This document shows positions 15,001 through 27,000 of a stretch of 64,000 bases of DNA, in pieces. Positions within the stretch are counted from its first letter, which is position 1; each line of letters starts with the position of its first letter. Location: assembly GCA_964059195.1 (NCBI GenBank), contig CAXKWD010000005.1:94749882-94813881 (forward strand). Direction: 5' to 3'. A program made the translations under genes and the position numbers. Origin of the DNA: Ectobius pallidus. Lineage: Eukaryota > Arthropoda > Insecta > Blattodea > Ectobiidae. The notes beneath the pieces are model-generated. The model did no database searches, was not told where the DNA came from, and worked only from the letters and a program-made list of their open reading frames with translations.

Positions 15001-18000
15001 TTAACTGTCTATGACTTTCTTAAATACTAATATTAAGCCTAATTTTGTTCAGATGTATCGATCTTTTCAAAATAAATGTAACATTTTTCAACAATGGTGC
15101 ATGTCATAAAAAAATATTTTAAAAGTACTATTGAGAACACTGGAATATACACAAATCCTCATTCCTTTTCTTTCCGTGGCGGGTAAATCTCCACGTGGTA
15201 TTGTCACATGCTCGGCGGAGTGGTACTTTAGAGTTTGTTTACATCTACTTTGAACTTAAAGTGAAAATAGTATAGTAGGCCTACCTTATAAAATGAATGA
15301 GAATAATGAAACTTACCCTTATAGGTGACAACTTTATAAGACGAGTTAATTTTAACAGGATGAGTGCCATTTGGTCGGAAGATGTAAGCACCAGAAGCTC
15401 TATCTGCAGCATCCATATTGCTACCACTAGCTCCCTTATAATAGAAAAAGTCCTGTGTCACAGGGAACTGAATTCCACCCATTTTCATTGACTTCAGCTT
15501 GCCAGTTTTCCCATCCAGGACAACCCTGAATTTCTGTGAAATTTTAACACTGTTATTACCACTCAGACCTCGGTTTACCGAAAGTCAATTGTGGAATGTA
15601 AGAAAATAACAGGTCAAGTGTCAAATATAAGTACTGCTGTAATTCATTTATTTTTTTATACTCTTGTCAACCTGCAATTGTTGCATGGCAAATAAAAAAT
15701 ATAACAATTTTATAATGAATTTAGCAAGTATTAACTTATTATAAGTGCCTCAGTGTATTTATAATAATCCATCACCAAGGCTGTTGCTCAAAAGAACGTA
15801 ATCTGTTAATTTAAAAACTTTGCAGCCTCGTCAAATTCAGCTGAGGTTCAAAACTAGGAGCCGGGAAACAACGTGGATATTAACAAATTTGAAATTAAGA
15901 TCCGAAATTGATTTCCAGTCAGTCTTAATAAAAATTATGCGTATCACTTGAACGTGGATTAACTTCAGTTAGGAATTAGCTCTAAGTACACTTATATTAA
16001 TTATTGTCGTAATAGCACTAATTGCTCACGATAGTAAGTAAATATTAATTCTTATTATTCTTAGATTACTGTACAATTCAGCCTAATAAATAAAAGTCAT
16101 TGTGTTTGGAATTATGTTGAGTTTGCCACCCCTTAATAAAATTCCTGGCAACGCCCCTGGAACACCATAGTCAATGTAACATATAACTTATTCCGACCCA
16201 AGCAGCAGAACAGACGGAAACAGTTTTTATGAATATGAGAAGATGGAACTGCTGTGAAACACCAATGCTAAGGTCTGTTTAAACAAGTCAAGACTCGAAT
16301 GCTATATTGAGTCTAAAGGTGGGCGTTCCCATAGTAAAATTCATTCCGATTTAAGGAGGATTTAGGTATTAAACAGTGAAATAAGAAGAAATATTAAACT
16401 GTTTGAGATGGAATATAATTAGACATCTATTTATAGGTATTCCAAAACATACCTTCATGTAGAGTGCATTAAAATTTAGTGAAAACTTGTTCATCAAATG
16501 TCACAGTATTTATCTACATCAATATCATACATATCACTCTGCAGCATGAGTGACCATTACTGTAAAGAAAATGCCTTGTTATTGTTCAGTAAAGAAAGTT
16601 TTTTCTATCAAGAATGACCCACATCAGGACATTATGAGATCTGTGACTGTTTTTCCAGGGTTATAAGAACACAAGAAACTGGCACAATCATAGGCAGGTA
16701 TTAAAAAGCCAAAATGTTTGCATACATACATACACATATGGCTCATCAAGCAGGCTACAGTAACTTTGGTTAAGATGAGAGACCTTGATCCTCCATAATG
16801 GCTACTTTTCAGGGAACCAAAACTAAAGAATTATGTAAGATATCAGTAATGCTGAATCTGTATTCTCAATTAGACATCACTGAGACTAAAACGAGCTCCT
16901 TCTCACCTAAAGTATCCCTCAAACTAGAGTAGACACACGATCTTACAATAATTATTAATTCACTCGATAATAAATTTGCAACTTTCAAGTTCACACTACA
17001 ATTTACTGACTTCAGCACCAACATTGATCATTGTTCGTATGAGGTTTCACCAGAAACACAGAGCTGTTTTTACTAAATATTTCACACCTAAACCTAAAAT
17101 GGCCAAATCTGTAGATGGTATTGCCTCCTAACCCAGTCATATTCTCATCAGTGTCTAAACTCATATAAAGTATTCGCGCACTGAACACTGATGATATATT
17201 AAATTACTTATTAATTGTTCATTCAAATTTTTCTGCTCGGAATTGTGAGAATATCAAACTATGAAGGCTCGAAATACTGAGACTTAACTGAATGCAAATT
17301 TTAAAACTGTGCTGTCCGAAATTGTGTAGAAACAAGTTATTTCTTAGATTCCCATCTTGCATATAAAATTAACTTCACTGATTTGTTTCTTATAAATCAC
17401 AAAACTTTAACAAAATATTTTTTAAACTTTCCACTTGATTAACATTAATTTTTAAGACAAAGTATTATTTATTTCCTACTTCCTACGTAGTTACCTACTT
17501 GGTTAAACTTCAAAGCCAGCGGTACTAATAACAATTAAACCTACTTTCACCTCCTTCTACTGTATCCAAGTTCTCACTTCATTTAAATGATTCTTAAGTT
17601 TCTATTAAAATCTTTTAAACAGTGACTTACCGAAGAACCCAGAACAACATCTCTCCCAGTTGAAGTCCTGAAGTGTTTAGAACGATGGATTTGGTTACTC
17701 TTGCTGATATAGTAGGATCGGAATCCCAATGGTGGTAAATTTTCTGCTCGGAATACCAACTCCTTTGTGGCATTACTTACTCTTCCAGGAATAGCTAACA
17801 CAGGCTGAGATATAGGAACTAATTGAACTTTCAGCTTCTTTCCTTGTGGATCTTGAACAGAATATGAAGCACCAGTAACAGGGAAACGAACATATTGAGA
17901 AATGGGACGACTCAAGGGGTTGTACACTGTCACTACAAACTGTGATGAACTTTCAGAAGTTTCACACTGGCTGATGTTCAGTAACAAACAAGTCTGAACT

Positions 18001-21000
18001 GGAAGACTATTGGCTCGGGGAACTTCAGTCTCCACTTCAATTGCAGGTTTCGGGGCCACAATTTTACTGTCAACAAAGATGAAAAATAAACATTTTAAAA
18101 CTACGCTTTATATCATTGAAGATGTAGGAAAGTAAGAAAGAGTAAAACAGAAAGAAAATCAGAATGAACATAAAGCAATCTGTCAGTAAGTCAGATTTAA
18201 AGAAAGAGCTATAAGATTACAGTAGAACACTGACCAATCAAACAATAAGGCTAGAGTTGGATTTTAAGTTTGTTCAGATTATTATCAAGCACATATTATA
18301 AACAGTGCTGATTTTCTAAAAATAAGTTAAGCAATACTCTCATTTTAAAAAAATACGGTATTTGCAGAGGCAATTATTTCTTAGGAATCTGTGTTTCAGT
18401 TTGTCTAAAGCAGGAACTTGAAGTATTTGGCCATGTGTTGAAACATCTCTGCAACATTTGCACCCCCAGATTTTTCTTGATACAATTAGCCATTCACCGT
18501 TTCAACAGAAGTCTTTTTCTTTGCAACCAGTGCATTAAGGGAGCATGCGTATGACAGACAATCAGCCATCTACCATTTTATTGACCACAGCAGACATCAT
18601 GTATTTTATGTATGCAAGCATACTAATGACAAAGAAGCTTATTGGTACCAAGGAAAAACATAAAATATTTTGGTCCATGTGCTCTTGTTTTCTGTGGACC
18701 CTATGGTGATCTTTGAATTTCTGAGGATTTACTGTATATAGAATTTAACAGATACAAACAAATAATTGTATTATCTTACTTGATTGCAGTCTCAGCAATA
18801 ATTCTACATTCTTCAAAACCTTGATGAAGCTGTCGGGCATAGTCAAAAGCAACATTCTGTTTTTCTGTGCCAGTTATAGCGTCATGATGCTGCATGACTC
18901 CCATAGCTTGTCTCATAACATTCAAATCAACCCAGTCTTCTGGTCCCAGATCTGTCAGAGAGTAGAGCTGCTTACATACCTTTAAAACACAAATAAACTA
19001 TATTTGCCAGGGTTGAAATGTTTAAAACAAGTGTTTAAAACATGTTTAAAACAAGGGCTTGTGTTTTTTTTAAGTTTGTTTAAAACGTTTTAAACAATCT
19101 GTTTTAAACATGTTTTTTTTAGCATATGTTTAAATCATGTTTTAATTGTGTGTTATATTTAATTATGAAGACAATTTACATTTTGTCAAGTCAGTGACAC
19201 CCTGTTAGTGTTGTAAACAGAAAACAAACAAAAAACTAGGGCCAGAATACCAGAAAATCATGTGAGGTGATGTCTTTTGTATCCTTTTCCTCCAGAATTC
19301 TCTATCCTCTGTCGCCAGCTTCCAGTTTCTGATTTCGAGTAATTGATTTGAATTTTTTCTGACTGCACCCTACCATCTATTTTGTGGTCTTCCTTTTTAA
19401 AGAAAGAGATTATTAATATTAAATATTGAATGTGTCAATTTGGCAACACTGTAGTAGGATATCCCTTGTAAGTCTGATAATGTAAGGCGGCTAAGACCAC
19501 GTAAAACATGGTGAAAGTCAATCATCAGTTGAGCAGTAAAGGCAGTAATTAAACAGTAGTTTGTATTATTTTTTATTAATCATGAACTATTAAATCATAA
19601 ACAACTAATACTGGTACAAAATGTATTTTCAAATACTATTAAGTCTACGACTCGTAAATCTTGAACATCTTAGCACAGGGTGTCATTGGATTGACAAAAT
19701 GTAAATTGTCTGCATAATTAAATTTAACACCCAATTAAAAAGTGTTATAAACATATGCTAAAAAATGTTTAAAACAAATTGTTTAAAATGCTTTAAACAT
19801 TTCAACTGTGTATATATATATATATATATATGTATATTATAGGCCCTAAACATTAAAATGGTTGATTTAAACAAAATGAACAATTTAAACTTTTTTTAAA
19901 CAAACAACATTGTTGTAAACATAAAAAACGTTTAAATAACATGTTTAAAACAACCAACATTGTTGTTCACATATAAAACGTTTTAAACAAAAAAAAAACA
20001 TGTTTTAAACAAAAAAAAACGTTTATTTTTGTTCTTTTAAAAAAAAACATGTTTTTTATCAACCCTGATATTTGCAGAGACTTACAGAACAATATGGCCT
20101 TCCTAGGAAATGAAATGAGGTGGTTTCTGTTGCCTCCTAAAATGTTTTACCTCTTTTCCTTATAAATTTTAATATTCTTATTTGAATTGGTTATACAGTA
20201 AACTCCTGATTTTCCATGGGCGGATTATCCAGTTTGCAGATTATTCGTGCAAGAAAATTTATATTTCCAGCACTTATTTTGAATTTACCGCACTTTATTT
20301 AAAATCTCCTGCAAGTTATTTTGAATTTCCTGCACTTTATTATGTCAGATTTTTAATTTCCTGCATTTAATTTTGTCATATGTACAATATGGCAAAAAAG
20401 TGTGGGAAATTATAAATTAATTGCAGGAAATTCAAAATCTCGCACCAACATTTGGATTATCTGTGTTTTTTATTATCCGTGTGGTTTATCTGGTGATTAG
20501 CCCGGGTAACTTAGAATTTGCATTAGATACAAAATGCTGTATTTCAGAGTTAAGGTTACATTTTCGTAACTTATTACAATTACTAGGGGGCAAAATTAAA
20601 TAACAAAATACTGCTAATTTTATAAAAACTACAAAAGCCCCAATCAGTTAAATAAAACTTATTTATTATATTTCTTTTTGTCATTTTTTTATTCCTCAGT
20701 CAGATTGTCAAGAAGCTTTGCTCTCGCTACATGAAAAGAAATTTCTGGCTAATTAGAAACTTCTAATGTTGTTGTCCATTGCCTTTACAGCTATATGGCT
20801 ACATTGCCACAACTTTCACCCTTTGACGTAGAATATTTCAAGATTTTAAAAACTAAATAAGTTATATTTCCAATATAGGTACATACATTTAAAATTAATT
20901 TAGCTATTGAAATCACACAGTTATTTAAGATTTCTGTATGCTTCCTCCACATTATTATCAATTATAATAGTGCCAAAGTTGACAACATACTTTCCGCTCT

Positions 21001-24000
21001 ACCAGAAGGCAAAAAGTTAAACATGTGAAATTTTTTAAGTTACTTTGTTTTGATACTGGTTTCATTTATTCAGTTTTGCAAGCATATATTTTCAGGAATG
21101 ATAGTAATCTCAGAGATTATTTTCTTAGGGCATAGTCTTACAATCAATGATTCTCTTTGTGAGATGCAGTAAATAAAAATGTAAAAAATATATATATTAA
21201 AATAACCATTATGTTAGATTATACATGAATAACATTTTATATTTTCAGTGTCTAACAAATAAAAAATTAAAACACCACATTTTGAATTTAAAAACGACAA
21301 ACCATGTAACAAATAAAAACCTTTTCAAACACCTCTAGTTATAGACTTCTGATATTTCTATAGTTTTCAACAGAACATTCCAAAAACTACCCTATGCTAT
21401 GCCTAATGAGAAAAGTCATTATGTTGTCTTCAATATTTGTAATTATAATTACTGACAGTTCTCTTGTTGCTCTCTGGTCGTTAAATTAATTTATCATGGA
21501 ATTTAAAAATTACCTGTAAGAAGTTGTTTCCCATCCTTTCAAAACGTTTCAACGTAGGTCTTGAAGTATAGAATCCTGTCCAGTATGTATGAGGATCGCT
21601 TGCATAGGGGAAAAAATCATCTTTCTTTGTTGTCCAGGTGTTTCCAGCATCATGCACTGCCTTCAGATAACATGACGGTGTTGAGTAAAATACATTAACC
21701 CTGGAATTGTTTGTCTGCTGAGCATTAACATACCTGAAATTTATTAATAACCATATAGTCTAAGTGAAACTTGTGCTGTTGTACAGTGCCATCAATAAAT
21801 CTCTCTGCAATTCTGATCATGTTCGCCAACCAGGCGAATGTTGGTATTTCTCTCTATCTTTCTTTCAGACTTGTAGCAGGCACACTAGAGTAGGCCAAGT
21901 TAGCTATTGATGAGCATCTGTTTCATATTGTGTTTATGGCAACCCATAATTTCAACTGATATTCAATTTTAATGTATATTATACAGATGAAATAGCGGTG
22001 AAGAGTCATGGTAAATAAACAAGGTGTTCTCTGGTATACATTTTCAACATCTGTAAATAGGTAAGTTTTATGATATATAATCAATGAGAATATTCGTCTT
22101 CACACATTTTTTGTAAGTAAAAACTTACCAAAAGGATGACTGTTTCGATGAGAGACTTCTCACCATCATCAGCTGTTCTCAACTGATGTGTTTCTTCTTT
22201 ATCCATCAGATGTCCTCCATGTAGCAGAAATTTAGAAATCAGGTCATTGTCCTTTGGGATGTCAAAATTCATAAGTCTGTCTCTATTTTTCTGAATGTAT
22301 ACTTGATACTTCAGAAAAATAGAGAGACAGACTTATGAATTTTGACATCCCAAAGGACAATGACCTCATTTCTAAATTTCTACTAACTTACATGGAAGAC
22401 AACTGGTGGATAAAGAAGAAGACACGTCAGTTGAGAACAGCTGATGATGGTGAGAAGTCTCTCATTGAAACAATCGTCCTTTTGGTAAGTTTTTACTTAC
22501 AAAAATGTTTGAAGACGAATATTCTCATTGATTATATATAATATACCCTTCAAAATGTTTTCCCGATTAATTTAATCAAATTTGAGTTTTATGATACTTG
22601 TATTTCTTACTTCACAAATGATCGTAGCAGAAAATTATATCCATATGCCAGCACTGCCAATTAAATTCTGTTTCTTAGTGGATTATCACCTGCACAAGTG
22701 CTGCAAAGCAACTTCTTGATGGCACTGTATAGTTATTGCACTTTGTTGACGGTTGCAATGTGTGTGGTACCTTTTGTTTATTATTACTCGAGATGAGTTC
22801 TTCATGCACTAAAAAATCCAAAAATATGCGTGCATTTATGCACTATCAAACCATGAAACATGCATGATCAAGGGAAAAGTACATTAAAATAAGCACTTTC
22901 ATTTTTGTTCCAAATTCCTTAATTCATTCCACTTTTTTCTTGCACATTTCTACATTGCTTTCTGTGACATTTCTGTGCTTGTCAGTCAATATGCCGCCAT
23001 TGCATGCCTGTCATCTACAGACATGGGCCTGTCAAAATTAGGAACACATAAATGCCCATTTGTGAATGTTCACCATGCAGACTGGGAAGTCTCACATATA
23101 AATACAGCATTTAACAGAAACAGATGAATCTCAGATTGGTCAGAGTTTTATTGCACTAAACTGTTTATAAACCAAATTGTACAGATTTCAGTTACACACA
23201 AAATACATTACAGTGCATCCCAATTCATGCAGTGTGCATTTCTAATGCAACGTGATGAAAAGAAATGTGATCAACCAGAATGCAACCAGTGCTGTTAGTA
23301 TTTAGTTGTTACATTTCTAGAATACTCTATACTGTTTTTTCTAGTGGCTGTGTGATGAGGATGGTAGGGTAATAACAAAAATTACAATCAATTACCACAG
23401 ATACTACCAGATGCGTTTTTAGTGAATGAAGGGAAGGTCTTGGCATAAAATCTCAGCCATGAAGTTAATGTAAGTCAGGGATTTGATCTAATACAACAAT
23501 GCAGCATCTTGAAGCAGTAACCCTTTCACCCATATTATTTTTATAGAATAATTAGCAATTAAACTCTTATAAAAGTACATAAATTATAATTTTAAACATA
23601 TTTCGGTATTAGAATGTTATTGGAAATTATCATTATTATTATTATACTAGTGTCAATTCGAAATATAACTGTAAAATTCATTTAGAAGGAAATATTTAAA
23701 AGGTAACGTAAATATTTCATATACCAAGAGCGCGAGTATAATTACAATAGTGACATATAAGTGATAAAGATATCACGTAAGTATTGAACATAAAGGCAAC
23801 ATACAGTGGTGTTTGGTATTCACACACATTCTACAAACCAAAACTCACAAGTGTTATCAAAATCTAAATAAATACAATAGTGAACTGCATATTAAGGTGT
23901 TCTCATTTATAATAAGTAAGTATTCGTCAAACATAAACCCTGAGATGAATCATGTTTCTCCGATGAGCACACTAGTCATGGGAAGTGGTGCGTCAAACAA

Positions 24001-27000
24001 CGACAACAGTGACGGGGACTCGAAGTAAGTACTTTCATACAACAAATCCTCCCGTGAAAATCCTGTTCCCCGTACAGTGACCGCTGCAATTTATACTTTT
24101 AGAATAGATATAATATAGATAGCTTTATCTATATATTTTTCAAGTATCATCCCACGAATTAACTTTATCTATCATGGAATCGAATCCATTCAAGCAACAA
24201 ATTATGTCGAAATAATGCATCATCAAGAGACTACTCTGGTAACTTTCAACAACAAAATAACAAATATAAAAATAAAATAAATGACGAATAAAAACAGATT
24301 TAAGGATCTTACCGAATAAGTTTATCCAAGTTTTTATACCACATTCTGGCATCCTGGTAATTGAAATCTTCTCCCATAGTCATTATGATGTTGTTTGTGG
24401 TGTAATTCTTGGCTTGTTTTTCTGCATATGTTATGAAATCATTCACCTGTAGATTGTAGGTAACACTTAGGAACAACACATCCAAGAAAATGCAATACTT
24501 TACATATAGAGTGTATCAGAATTAAGTGAAGAACTTTGGAAGAAAATAAGCTGAGTTTCAGTAACCATTTTTCATAAAGGAGTTTGGTGTCTTTTTCAAA
24601 GTGATATTACATAATCTAGATGATAAGCAGATAGTAGTGCAGTAGTATGTGATTCTGTGATCAAAGATAAAGATAACGATAAAGAAAAAGGTAAAGATAA
24701 AGATAAAACAAAGTGCCAGGAGGAGTTAATAGGCCATATTTCAGAAACTACTGAGTTTGAGAAAGTGGTTTCTGGAGAAAGTTTGGTCAGCATATGTAAA
24801 GGAATAAGTGGGATAACTAGAATATTAACCGAACGATTTGACAAATTCCTCACACCAACAATATTCCTTTATTTTTTTAAAAACATCTGAAAGTTGTTTC
24901 AAAGTTTCTTTGGAGGGAAAAAAATTGTTTAAAAATTAAATTTTTCTCCGATTATAGGCCAAAAGCTACAAGTTTCAAGCTGATGTGGTAGTGAGTCAAC
25001 ATCAGTGTTAATGATGATGATCTATATTATCTAGACCAGGATCGCTCACAGCGGGCATTTCACCCAATGGGCGCTCGGTGCACGTAACGGGCAGGCGGAG
25101 TAGTTGCGTGTTGTCAGTGTTCGCAGCGTAAACAAAACTATTGTCTCGCTGCAGTGACGGCTGGTGCCGTGAATATGGATTCGGTGGAGAAGAGACCATG
25201 TTGTAGTAGAAATAATATGGTACAAGAATCCCAATGGGAATGGCAGTGCCTTTTTGTGCAAATTGAAGATTGTGCTGAATGTTTAGTATGTGGACATTCC
25301 GTTATAGAAAAAAAAATGTATAACGTTGAGCGACACTACAATTCAAAACATTGTGACATGTATAACAGTGTTCAGGGAGACGAGCAGTTGCAACTAATTG
25401 CAAATTTAAAAGAAGCCAATGTCAATGAGGTAAGCTCTTTTATTTTAATTACACTCGATATGAACCATTAATATCATTAGGGTTTATTATATAATTTTAT
25501 TTATTCGCCAATTTTAATTCTAGGAAGTTGAAGCTACAAACGATGGTGCGGTGAGAGCAAGCTTTAGAATTGCTCACTTAATTCCACGGGAACTTTGACC
25601 ATTCTCCACTGGGCCATTTGTAAAGGAGTGCCTCGAGATTGCCAGTGAATCTGTATGTCCGCTAAGTACACCGCAATTTATGCAATTTGTCTGTCTCGTT
25701 GTACAATTGCACCCGTACAGAAGACCTTAGTACAGATGTTGAACGACAACTAAGATTGAGAGGGAAACAATTAATTGTATATTCTCTGTGCCTTGATGAA
25801 AAGTATCGACTTTACTGATACAGCACAATTGGATATTTTCGTCCGAGGAGTAGATATACATCTGAATATCACAGAAGAGCTTCTGGATTTAATCCCCTTG
25901 AGAATACATGTACTGGCGAAGACATATTTCGTGCTGTTGAACATGTTATTGACAAATGAAACTGCCCTGGAATACGCTGGTTTCCGTCGCCACTGTAATC
26001 GCTACCATCTCCAGTTGTGACACACCACTCGTAGTCCCTGCCCAGCTCAACTGGGCACGCCCGATTTCCTGCCCTCCTGAGCACCCCTGATCTAGACTGT
26101 CATAGATGTGAATGACCTCATGGATATGCAGCCAGCTAGACATCATACTTAAAGGGCAGCTAGAAACTCCAAATTTTGCATGCTTAAGGCAGTTGGATGT
26201 GCCAATATCCTGCCAAATTTTAAGAATCTAGCTGTCTGTAAGTGTCAGAAATTATATAATATGAGGAAAATACACAAAATTTACTTAAAATCAAAAAGTC
26301 TAACTCTAAGGTATAACCGATATACAACAAAAAGTAACAGGACCAAACTTGCAGATATTTCAAAATCCTGTTACTGCTGGTGCAATTGTTTTTTATACGA
26401 CTTACTGTTTAGCTACTATAAGCCTCCAAAGAAGGTCTGCACAGACCTTAAGGCTAAGACTGCCATTTTGAATTCTTTCAAAAAATCGGAACTTCTTTTA
26501 ATATTTCCATTAGTTGCAGGCTATAGGCTATAGGCTATTTCAAATTTCTGGCTCATCTGGAAGTAGGCAAACAATTATGTCAGTGAGTGAATTAGCCAAG
26601 CAACTTTGTAGTGTAGTGAGGATTTCCTATTTAAAAAGCATGCGACCGTTAACTGATTCTTACTCCAGTACCGATCAACCAATTTGGTCCAAAATCAATA
26701 GCGTTCTTCCTATGGACATAATAAGTGTGTGCTGTAACAAAATGGTTAAGAGAGGTTGTCAGACTTATGATACTTGTAAAAGCAAGCATAGAATCAAATC
26801 CGCTTCAGGTACATAAGACACAAGTGATTGTTTACTGTGCAAGCATAGAAAGCGAATGTTATTGATCTAGGTGTCTCAAAAGATATGCTAGAAGTAATAA
26901 GCATGTATGCGCGTGCATCATATATAACACAGTGGTCACAATTTAAGGACATTCAAGTCATGTAAGTTTTACCTGATTAATAAATCCAAATTTTTATAGT

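Noticed and set aside
22081..22541. Mirrored frames starting [15 protein letters not shown] as a duplicated small gene
   Set aside because: They are the same arm of a foldback read on each strand, short, with no domain and no splice support.
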